Of a stretch of DNA of 64,000 bases, positions 56,485 to 64,000 are shown one piece after another. A program made the translations under genes and the position numbers. The first letter of the stretch is position 1. Each line of letters begins with the position of its first letter. Under the pieces are notes generated by a model. The model had not been told where the DNA came from and did not search any database. It saw only the letters and a list, made by a program, of their open reading frames with translations. Source of the DNA: a virus; IMG/VR virus record IMGVR_UViG_3300042568_001093, positions 1-64,000 of that record; one strand, 5' to 3'.

Positions 56485-56913
56485 ATGCTAAATTATAAGC
56501 CCGTAGCACAATCACAATTTTGGATTCAGGCTTCTCCCTTTGCCCATTATTTCACAAACTTTAGTGGCATTAGAGACACTGCCGGAACATCTCAATATGC
56601 AGATGGAGTCAGAGGTCGTATCTTCAATCTCCGTGGCCCCCGTACCCTCTCAGAAGTAACCCTCTCAGTTCCATTTGATCCTGAGAAGCACGCTGATATC
56701 GTTGACTTTTGGAAGGCCTATGGTTGTGAGTTTGTAACCCTCACTATCACTCCAGTAACCTGTGGTGAAGATCCTCAGCCTCTCGGCCAACGTACAATCA
56801 CAATTCCTGATGCCCAGATGACAAGCCTCAACTTCGGCGCTGCTGATCGTACTTCATCCAACCCAGCCACCATCGAACTTACGTTCGTGATGGACACATT
56901 TACCTACAACTGA
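56485..56913 (+). CDS. Tail tube protein
   Basis: 142 residues. YFTNFSGIRDTAGTSQYADG, RGPRTLSEVTLSVPFDPEKH, then QMTSLNFGAADRTSSNPATI and FVMDTFTYN are the conserved parts of myovirus tube subunits (gp19-type), complete from end to end. Forms the inner rod inside the sheath (41533). Separated from the sheath gene by 12 kb and on the other strand, unlike most phages where the two are adjacent. Confidence 0.9.
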   Translation: MLNYKPVAQSQFWIQASPFAHYFTNFSGIRDTAGTSQYADGVRGRIFNLRGPRTLSEVTLSVPFDPEKHADIVDFWKAYGCEFVTLTITPVTCGEDPQPLGQRTITIPDAQMTSLNFGAADRTSSNPATIELTFVMDTFTYN

Positions 56914-56936
56914 TTCTTACTAGAGGAGGTTGAAGT

Positions 56937-58010
56937 ATGTCTCTCTCCAACCTCTATTTTAGAGGGTGTTTTGAGCAACCCTCTCAAGAGCAGATTAACG
57001 CGGTTGAAGGGATACCCGGTGGTGGGGTGGAAGGGAGCGTTGTCGATAAATCTTGTGCCCGTACAGATTTAAATACTTGCGGGAAAACTATTCAAGAACT
57101 TTTTGAAGAATATCAGATATATTCTACACAAAAGGGACTATATAAAACTTGGGGGGAGATCGAGTTTCCTTGGGAAATCTCTTCCCTTACTCCAGATTTA
57201 TTTTTTGAACTTACAGACGATAAATGGGCTGTAAGTACATATAGAAGAATTACTGCATATACTGAAGGCGCAAAAGTCCTGCTCATAGAAGATGATGGGT
57301 ATGAGTTAGGATTATATGAAGCAAATCAAAATATACTCTCGATCTCTGGGCCATTTGACTATTCTAAGTGGGATAAGATTTGTAGTATAAAAACAACAAT
57401 CCCAGTTGGCCTACCAACTCCAGAAGAACTCCGTGAGAGATACGCTGAGTACGCCTTGGAATATTTCTATGATGAGTGGGAGGAGATAGATAGCACATGG
57501 TCTGAGGGAACATATGAATTGGCATTGCAAAATTGTCAATCTCAAGGTGGAACTTTGGGAGATTTTGAGAAATGCATGAAAGATTCCAGTTCAGATGTAT
57601 GGAAAAATGCCCGGGTTAGAAGGGAATTTTTCTATAAGCGAGGGGATACTGTTAGAATAGAAGCAGAATGTGGTGACACAGTATGTATTTGGATCGCCAT
57701 CCAAGATATGCCGGCCACTGAAGCAATATATACTGAATATGCTAACTTCAAACCAGGGCCATATTGGCAAAAAATCTATTGCGTAAATACTAAAGCAAAT
57801 AGATGTCTTGAGTATCAAAGACGTAAAGAACCGGCTCTTGGTTACGATGTGGTTCAGATCGGGTCACTTGGACATTATGTTGAGGTCCCAGTACCCTATA
57901 AATTAAAACCAACAATACCGGATCTTAATACAAGGGCTGAAATCCGTCCTGCTCCGGCAGTTTTAACACAAGAACAAATCGACGCTTTAGATCAACCAAC
58001 GGAGGAATAA
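56937..58010 (+). CDS. Virion-operon hypothetical protein
   Basis: 357 residues. Cys- and Trp-containing extracellular-looking protein with GGTLGDFEKCMKDSSSDVW and AECGDTVCIWIAIQDMP. Starts with AGAGGAGG before ATG. It lies between tail tube and fibre genes, so a baseplate or tail-tip role is likely. Unrecognised. Confidence 0.65.
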   Translation: MSLSNLYFRGCFEQPSQEQINAVEGIPGGGVEGSVVDKSCARTDLNTCGKTIQELFEEYQIYSTQKGLYKTWGEIEFPWEISSLTPDLFFELTDDKWAVSTYRRITAYTEGAKVLLIEDDGYELGLYEANQNILSISGPFDYSKWDKICSIKTTIPVGLPTPEELRERYAEYALEYFYDEWEEIDSTWSEGTYELALQNCQSQGGTLGDFEKCMKDSSSDVWKNARVRREFFYKRGDTVRIEAECGDTVCIWIAIQDMPATEAIYTEYANFKPGPYWQKIYCVNTKANRCLEYQRRKEPALGYDVVQIGSLGHYVEVPVPYKLKPTIPDLNTRAEIRPAPAVLTQEQIDALDQPTEE

Positions 58011-58016
58011 GACATA

Positions 58017-58844
58017 ATGGCAAATGTATTCGGCGGAGGTGGCAACTGTGGGACAGGGGGAGTTCAAAAAGTACTTCCTACGTCTCCCGATGTAACTCAA
58101 TCTACACAGACATTCTCTACTCAACCAAATATCTATTCAAAACCCCAATCAACTACTGAAAATATAGATCTTCGTGATTTTTATACAAAAGTAGAGATTA
58201 ATAAGGTTCTTAAAACTAAGGCTAATATAGGTAGCGTGTATGATAAAGATACAGTAGATTCACTTATTCAAACTCTCGAAGGGCAAATTAACTCTTCTAC
58301 GGCGGGAATGGTTACCGATGCGGAGTTATCTCAGCAACTTCTTTCACTATCTCAGACTCTATTAGGTGATATCCAAACTAATTATTATGGAAAGTCTGTA
58401 TTATATACCAAATATGAAATAGATGAACTTATTGCCGAAGTAACTACAGACCCAGATGACTTTATTACTAAAGCACCGACATCTTTACTTCAAAATACAA
58501 TAAATCCTTTAGCAAATGAAGCTATTCCTTTAACCCTTATTGCATCTTCATCTCCTGATGTAGATGTAGTTCAACAGTGGATAGATAACGAATCCAACTC
58601 GATTGGTCGGATTAGAACCTCTGGGCAGATTGAGTTCTATGGTAATCTATTCTTAGGACAAAATATTGAGTCTTGGCGCCCTGCTCTTGACGTGAGCGAA
58701 AGGAGAATCGCGGGTGTAGCTGATCCAATTCATGTTTTGGATGCAGTAAATAAAGGCTTTATGGAAGACTATATTACGGAAGTTATTGATAATGTAGTCC
58801 AAGGAGATGATAAGAACTACATCATCGATGCATTAGTATACTAA
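58017..58844 (+). CDS. Tail-fibre-like protein
   Basis: 275 residues. Gly-rich start (VFGGGGNCGTGG), helical repeats with YTKxEIxxLI-like units (FYTKVEINKVLKTKAN; YTKYEIDELIAEV), common in phage fibres, then a beta part (RIRTSGQIEFYGNLFLG). The end (GVADPIHVLDAVNKGF) is the 'dAvNkgYvd' motif of fibre proteins. Confidence 0.75.
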   Translation: MANVFGGGGNCGTGGVQKVLPTSPDVTQSTQTFSTQPNIYSKPQSTTENIDLRDFYTKVEINKVLKTKANIGSVYDKDTVDSLIQTLEGQINSSTAGMVTDAELSQQLLSLSQTLLGDIQTNYYGKSVLYTKYEIDELIAEVTTDPDDFITKAPTSLLQNTINPLANEAIPLTLIASSSPDVDVVQQWIDNESNSIGRIRTSGQIEFYGNLFLGQNIESWRPALDVSERRIAGVADPIHVLDAVNKGFMEDYITEVIDNVVQGDDKNYIIDALVY

Positions 58845-58846
58845 TT

Positions 58847-60856
58847 ATGGCAGATCTTAGAGACAGAATTTATCACCGTCGTTCACCGGTAATTTCAAAA
58901 CGTCCAGAATTAATTGATATCGATGATGGCGAGTTAGCCATTAATTACAATGCAGATGAACCTGGTCTATATTTTAAAGATCTAGCAGGTGATGGCACAA
59001 GAAAAATCAGAAAGATTGGTCCGATTCATGTCGGTCCTACTCCTCCAAATACCTATGCTGCTGCTCAAGGATACCCCACTGAACTTTCTAATGGAGAATG
59101 TTGGGTAGATACTAGTGGTGGTGAAGATTTTTATATATTAAAGGTATGGAATTCTAGTTCTTCTCAATGGATCGAGGCTTCTAGGATTTATGCACGTACC
59201 GATCTTAATCTTGATCAGTTTGTAGATGGGGAAGATGGGGATAATTTTATCCACACTGATGAGATTCGTCTTAAGATTAACAATAAAACTGCTTTAGCTG
59301 GATTTTCCACTGCTGATGGTGATAAACTTATCATCAACGAGGATAACGAGTTTGCCAATGGAGTAGAGTTAAATGGAAAATCGTTTCTAATTACATCTGA
59401 AGAAGTAGAGACGATTAGTAATAATTTAGTTTTTAAGCCACATCAAGGATATATTTTTACTACTGATAGCGTAGTAGGAACTTCTCAAACGGTATTTGAG
59501 TATTCTACTCACGGATTATTTAATGGTGAAAAAATATACGTATTTGGAACATTAATTGATGGAATTACTCCTTCTCCGGTACCACAAGGGGAGTATTTTA
59601 TTGCTGATTCAACTATTAACACATTCCGTCTAAAAACTATTAATGGAAATTATGTTAATTCAACAGGAAATATCCACGTATCATATTCTCCAGAGATCAT
59701 TGTTGATAGAGACAGGAATGTAATCCAAGCTGGAAACTTCGGGATAAAAAGCGTTGATGATATTATTGAATATACTGATGGTTCGGGTCAGATTGCTGAA
59801 AAAACCTGGGATGTTTTCCATAACCCAACTAATGGAAATGTAAGAGTTTTTGCTAGAGTGGGTAATGAAGTAAATCAAATAGAGACATCATTACTCTCAA
59901 TAGATGTTAAAAGCGCTGAACTTTCAGATACTATTTTAGCTGGGGACCCTGTATACTATTCTGGTCAAGATTTTGCTAATCGATTGGCAAAAGTTTCAAA
60001 AGCAAAGTCTTCAGATAATACAAAAATGCGGGCTATTGGCGTAGCTTTAAAAAACATATCCCCAGGATCCAGAGGTGTTGTTGTCCTTCTTGGTGAGGTA
60101 GGAGGGTTTAATACTTCTAATCTTCCCGGTGCATTACCAAATAACACTAGTAATCTTGGTAGAGTTGTTTATGTTGGAGAGAATAGTGGCCTAACATTCT
60201 CACAACCTAACACGTCTATTGGAGATATATCACAACAAATAGGAATTTTAATCAGAGAAGATGCAACAGATGGGGCGATTATGGTCAATCACCCCAGTTC
60301 TTTTGTTTCTCTACCATCTCTACCTGAGAATTATATCTGGGCAGGAATCACAAATGATATTGCAATTGCTCATTACCTACTACCAACTACGTTCCAAAGA
60401 ACCTATGATAATTTAACTGATACATGGAAAATAGGACTTGCTGATAATATTGAATTTGGGGGATATAGATTTGCATCTGACGGAGAAAATTCTTCTAAAA
60501 TTGAGACATTTGTAGATACAACTCAGGTCCCTTTTGATTCCTTTAGTCCATTTATTGTCGAGAAATTTTCTACCTCGTATCGTTCTGCGAAGTATATTGT
60601 TCAGGTATCTGGCTCTAGTGCAGATGGAACTGACTCTATGGTCTATCAAGTAGGTGAGATACTTATTGTCCATAATGGAACCAACGCTTTTGTGGTTGAG
60701 TATGGTATGGTAAGTACATACCTCGATGAGAGACTGGGTCAATTTGATGCGTATATAGATACTCAATCTTCAGAAGTGGTTCTTACATTCCAAAAGTTTC
60801 CTCTTGTTGTCGATAATGTAGAGCTTAAGACAGTCCGTACCTCAATCTTAGTTTAA
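58847..60856 (+). CDS. Large tail-fibre protein
   Basis: 669 residues. Begins MADLRDRIYHRRSPVISKRP with ELAINYNADEPGLYFKDL, a fibre attachment domain seen in many phages ('GELAINY'). The middle is beta repeats; the C-terminal ~95 residues (SAKYIVQVSGSS to VRTSILV) resemble the C-terminus of the protein at 13185. Likely a baseplate-attached fibre or hinge. Three bases after the previous gene. Confidence 0.8.
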   Translation: MADLRDRIYHRRSPVISKRPELIDIDDGELAINYNADEPGLYFKDLAGDGTRKIRKIGPIHVGPTPPNTYAAAQGYPTELSNGECWVDTSGGEDFYILKVWNSSSSQWIEASRIYARTDLNLDQFVDGEDGDNFIHTDEIRLKINNKTALAGFSTADGDKLIINEDNEFANGVELNGKSFLITSEEVETISNNLVFKPHQGYIFTTDSVVGTSQTVFEYSTHGLFNGEKIYVFGTLIDGITPSPVPQGEYFIADSTINTFRLKTINGNYVNSTGNIHVSYSPEIIVDRDRNVIQAGNFGIKSVDDIIEYTDGSGQIAEKTWDVFHNPTNGNVRVFARVGNEVNQIETSLLSIDVKSAELSDTILAGDPVYYSGQDFANRLAKVSKAKSSDNTKMRAIGVALKNISPGSRGVVVLLGEVGGFNTSNLPGALPNNTSNLGRVVYVGENSGLTFSQPNTSIGDISQQIGILIREDATDGAIMVNHPSSFVSLPSLPENYIWAGITNDIAIAHYLLPTTFQRTYDNLTDTWKIGLADNIEFGGYRFASDGENSSKIETFVDTTQVPFDSFSPFIVEKFSTSYRSAKYIVQVSGSSADGTDSMVYQVGEILIVHNGTNAFVVEYGMVSTYLDERLGQFDAYIDTQSSEVVLTFQKFPLVVDNVELKTVRTSILV

Positions 60857-60858
60857 AG
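60850..60858 (+). promoter_or_regulatory. AGTTTAAAG element before the last fibre gene
   Basis: AGTTTAAAG overlaps the stop of the 669-residue fibre gene, 45 bases before ATG 60904. GGGGGAG lies about 14 bases before that ATG. Confidence 0.4.
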
Positions 60859-60903
60859 CCATATATAGATTTCTATTATTGCTCGGGGGAGCTGTGAACC
60901 CGT

Positions 60904-63900
60904 ATGGCTACAAATCGTAGGTTTAATGTGCGTCATGGCCTGTCTGCTGGGACAGGTGCTCTTTTAAAAGATGTAGTTACAAATAATGGTACTTTAGTAG
61001 ATGTTGGAGAGTTAAGTGGTTTAGATACCTCTTCGAGATCGACTATCGTCCAGGCTATAAATGAAGTAAATACTATTGCAACTGATACTTCACAAGCCCT
61101 TCAATCAGCCGGAGAACCTAACGGATTTGAGAATAGACTACATTCTGAGATTTCTTTTCAGAACTCAATTCGTACTTTTACGATTTCTCCAAACTCAACA
61201 GACGGACATACTTCCTATTATGTGTGGGCTGGGGGTGTTAGAAGGCAGATCGTTAATAATTTAACAATTTCTCTACCCACCACTACTGGTCTTTATTACA
61301 TATATTTCAATTCCTCTGGGAATTTAAGCCATAGGACTTCATACTTCGATCTAAAGATTGATACTCCAGTAGCTTATGTATATTGGAATGCTGTAACTGA
61401 AACTGCCGAATTATTCGGAGATCTCCGCCATGATGCTACTCTGGACTGGAGTACACAGAGATATCTCCATGATACTTTTGGCGTAGTAGTTTCTTCTGGA
61501 TTTAATCTTCAAGGTTATACTCTTGAGGGTGATGGATCGCTAGATTCTCATGCGCAAGTTGGTCTTGCTAATGGCACGATTCATAATGCTGATATTGTTG
61601 TAACTGTAACTCATAGCGCAGCTCCTGTCCTAGGCGATTTTGAACAGAAGTTAAGTTTCCCTGCTGAGGTCCCAGTGATGTATCAGAGCGGAGCCACCGG
61701 TATATGGACAGTGGATGGAGCCACTACATATCCCATCAAGACATCTGGTACTACTATTCAGTATAATGTAAATAACGCCGGAGCATGGTCCACTCAACCA
61801 CTTACCAGTGGGTACTATATGTCAACTTGGTTGCTAGTATCCACTAACTTAGAATATCCTATTCTCTCACTTTTGGGGCAAAATCAATATGCAACTCAAG
61901 GTGAGGCCGAGGCATCAGACTTTGACGACCTAGACCTAACAAATATACCCACTAAAGACTTAAAACCTATTTGGAAATTAGTATGGAGAAGTGATTCAAC
62001 TTATCCTAACTCACCAAATGCTATATTAGTTAATGCTATAGACCTAAGATCCACTGTAGGTAAGGGGGTAGGAGACCATGGTCTTCTCACAGGTACAGAT
62101 GACGATGATCATCTACAATATTTACATGTCTCTAACTCAAGAAGTGGAATCACAGCGAATATTTCAACTTCTGGTACATTACAAACTTCTAACACTACAC
62201 AATCCTCCATTTCTACAGAAGGTGGGGCCTATATTGCAGAAAAATTAGGCATAGGAGTTCTTCTACCATCTGTAGAACTAGAAGTAGACGGAGATGCAAA
62301 AATTGACTCCTTAGGACTTCTTGGTAATAATTCCTACAGAACTTATATAAACTCAGGTCAGTCTCTCACGAGTGATATCATTTATGACCTTCCATCTAAC
62401 TACGGTGTTAATGGCCAGACCGTAGTCACCGATGGTAATGGCAATCTTACTTGGGGATCTAGTTATTTTGCTGGTAGCACTTCTATCGTAGTATCTGCTG
62501 CTGATGGAAATGATAACAATGACGGAAGTTTACTCCCAGTTAGAACTATTAAAAAAGCTTGTCAACTTGCAGCAAATAAAGCAAAACCAGTATGTATTTT
62601 TGTAAAAGCTGGTGATTATACTGAGCAAAATCCTATCATTGTTCCAGATGATGTTTCAATTGTGGGGGATAGTTTACGATCTGTTATTATCCGCCCAGCT
62701 ATTCCAAAGGCAGATATCCTTAGACTTAGGAATGGTTCTTATCTAACAGGTCTAACATTTAGAGACGCTCTAGATGAGGAAGGAGTACCCGACTTTACTT
62801 GGAGATACATTGTAGCATTTGATGATCCATTTGATACCTCTGTTTCTAGAGCAGGATACACTGGTCTTCCATCTACCAAACCTACAATCACAAGATCACC
62901 TTATATCCAAAACTGTTCCATTATTTCATTCTTGGGTGGTAGTGGAGTTATTGTCGATGGATCAAAGGTAGTCACTCCAAACATCCCAGATAATCCAGAA
63001 GAGGCAGAAAGACCCACTATTGGAGCAGTTCCAGAACAAGGTAAGTCTATCGTTGCTAACGCATTTACAATGCTTTCTTTCGGAGGAACAGGATGGCGCG
63101 TTGTTAATGATGGTTATACCCAGGTGGTATCTTGCTTCCAAATCTTCTGTAAGAATGGTACATATTGCCAAGGTGGTGGTTATGCCTCTATCACTAACTC
63201 TGCGACAAACCACGGACTTTATGCTCTAAGATCACAAGGATACAGAGCAGAGTCATTTAACTTCGATAGGGGGTATATTTCTGCTCTTTCGATCGTAGAT
63301 AATAAACAAACCATGCAAGTTCTCGGTACAGGCCGAGAAGTAATCAATCACTATATTCTAAAATTCTATAACACTGGAACAAATACCGAGATAACTTCAC
63401 AATTCAAACAGACACCTATTGAAAAAGTATTTGATCCTAATATTGACGTAGATTATGCTACTAATGTTATTACATATAACAACCATGGTTATATCAATCG
63501 TCAACAAGTAATCTATAGCGCTAATGGCGATGTAGAAATTACCGGATTATTTGATGAAACTGTTTATTACGTAAATGTAATTGATCCGAATACTTTCAAA
63601 CTTTTTGACGATGAAGAATTGTCCTCAGAAGTTGACCTCGAAACAGGGACGTATACTCAGACTCATAAGTTAATTACAAACCTTGAAGAGTTTTTTGTAG
63701 ATGGAGTCATTGAGTATCATAACTTCTACCAAGAACTTACCCTTAGCGCTGGATCCTATACCTTTAATAAAGGTGAGATTGTAATTGGCACATCTTTAAC
63801 TACTACATCATCGGGTACTGTTTGGAGTTGGAACTCATCTACAAATAAACTTATTGTCTCTGTTAATAAGGTCTTAGTTGCTGGGCAACAAGTCCGCCAA

Positions 63901-64000
63901 CAATTCACAAATGGAATGACCTTACAGGACCACTCTGTGACTCCTGTTACTGCCACTGTTAATACAAACTTCCGTAGAGAAGATCTCTATACCTCATTAT
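60904..64000 (+). CDS. Long tail fibre / receptor-binding protein, 3' end outside the window
   Basis: At least 1032 residues without a stop. N-terminus MATNRRFNVRHGLSAG matches the start of the protein at 13185. DHGLLTGTDDDDHLQYLH is the 'dDDHpqYl' motif of marine phage fibres. GSTSIVVSAADGNDNNDGS, LPVRTIKKACQLAANKAKP, VCIFVKAGDYTEQNPIIVPD begin a right-handed beta-helix (pectin-lyase-like) that runs to about residue 800; such domains bind or cut surface sugars. Likely the host-recognition fibre of the phage. The end is cut by the window. Confidence 0.88.
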   Translation, partial: MATNRRFNVRHGLSAGTGALLKDVVTNNGTLVDVGELSGLDTSSRSTIVQAINEVNTIATDTSQALQSAGEPNGFENRLHSEISFQNSIRTFTISPNSTDGHTSYYVWAGGVRRQIVNNLTISLPTTTGLYYIYFNSSGNLSHRTSYFDLKIDTPVAYVYWNAVTETAELFGDLRHDATLDWSTQRYLHDTFGVVVSSGFNLQGYTLEGDGSLDSHAQVGLANGTIHNADIVVTVTHSAAPVLGDFEQKLSFPAEVPVMYQSGATGIWTVDGATTYPIKTSGTTIQYNVNNAGAWSTQPLTSGYYMSTWLLVSTNLEYPILSLLGQNQYATQGEAEASDFDDLDLTNIPTKDLKPIWKLVWRSDSTYPNSPNAILVNAIDLRSTVGKGVGDHGLLTGTDDDDHLQYLHVSNSRSGITANISTSGTLQTSNTTQSSISTEGGAYIAEKLGIGVLLPSVELEVDGDAKIDSLGLLGNNSYRTYINSGQSLTSDIIYDLPSNYGVNGQTVVTDGNGNLTWGSSYFAGSTSIVVSAADGNDNNDGSLLPVRTIKKACQLAANKAKPVCIFVKAGDYTEQNPIIVPDDVSIVGDSLRSVIIRPAIPKADILRLRNGSYLTGLTFRDALDEEGVPDFTWRYIVAFDDPFDTSVSRAGYTGLPSTKPTITRSPYIQNCSIISFLGGSGVIVDGSKVVTPNIPDNPEEAERPTIGAVPEQGKSIVANAFTMLSFGGTGWRVVNDGYTQVVSCFQIFCKNGTYCQGGGYASITNSATNHGLYALRSQGYRAESFNFDRGYISALSIVDNKQTMQVLGTGREVINHYILKFYNTGTNTEITSQFKQTPIEKVFDPNIDVDYATNVITYNNHGYINRQQVIYSANGDVEITGLFDETVYYVNVIDPNTFKLFDDEELSSEVDLETGTYTQTHKLITNLEEFFVDGVIEYHNFYQELTLSAGSYTFNKGEIVIGTSLTTTSSGTVWSWNSSTNKLIVSVNKVLVAGQQVRQQFTNGMTLQDHSVTPVTATVNTNFRREDLYTSL

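Noticed and set aside
1-64000. CRISPR array, insertion sequence, integrase or attachment site
   Set aside because: No regular spaced repeats, transposase or integrase motifs, or tRNA-end duplications were seen. Mu-like virion genes alone do not imply transposition.

Overview
The window looks like part of the genome of a lytic, contractile-tailed phage (myovirus) of marine picocyanobacteria. Cyanophage hallmarks are psbA, a high-light-inducible (hli) gene, a ferredoxin-dependent bilin reductase, speD, a CP12-like tail peptide and a set of about eleven tRNA genes. Two things set it apart from T4-like cyanophages. The DNA polymerase is a family A enzyme that resembles mitochondrial polymerase gamma from the exonuclease domain to the C-terminus. 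The virion genes look Mu-like (DUF935-type portal, protease fused to an acidic scaffold, gp36/gp37-like connector proteins, sheath and tube) rather than T4-like. From memory, Synechococcus phage S-TIM5 was reported to carry a mitochondrial-like polymerase and modified cytosines, so this is probably that lineage. I could not check identity.

Layout. 1-712: non-coding, with many TGTGA/TCACA-centred repeats and G-runs; a candidate origin or control region. 0.7-5.9 kb: unknown proteins, a small zinc protein, a ribbon-helix-helix protein and a type IIA topoisomerase A subunit without the usual C-terminal domain. 5.9-8.3 kb: a homologue of T4 DNA alpha-glucosyltransferase translationally coupled to UDP-galactopyranose mutase, suggesting a sugar-modified genome. 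8.3-13.2 kb: psbA with its own promoter and terminator, small genes, a bilin reductase, a Dam-like protein that has lost its catalytic motifs, speD and a tiny basic protein. 13.2-14.8 kb (minus): a fibre-like virion protein.

14.9-19.8 kb: tRNAs interleaved with a GlcG/HbpS-like protein, a GT-A glycosyltransferase, an SLH-domain porin-like protein, hli and small proteins. 19.8-23.9 kb: CP12-like peptide, a conserved phage protein, a PPP-type phosphatase and the polymerase. 23.9-34.6 kb: about forty short, tightly packed and mostly overlapping genes of unknown function, including two copies of a terminator-promoter module and some paralogues.

34.8-64 kb: lysis and virion region. It holds an RlpA-like protein, then minus-strand genes for a Dps-like ferritin, tail terminator, gp36-like connector, major capsid protein, decoration protein, protease-scaffold, a very large tail sheath and tail chaperones. 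Plus-strand genes include dCMP deaminase, portal, tail tube and fibres. Very large minus-strand genes encode a leucine-rich-repeat protein and a 1296-residue protein. The last fibre gene runs off the right edge. A recurrent AGTTTAAAG element precedes many transcription units on both strands and is a candidate phage-specific promoter element.
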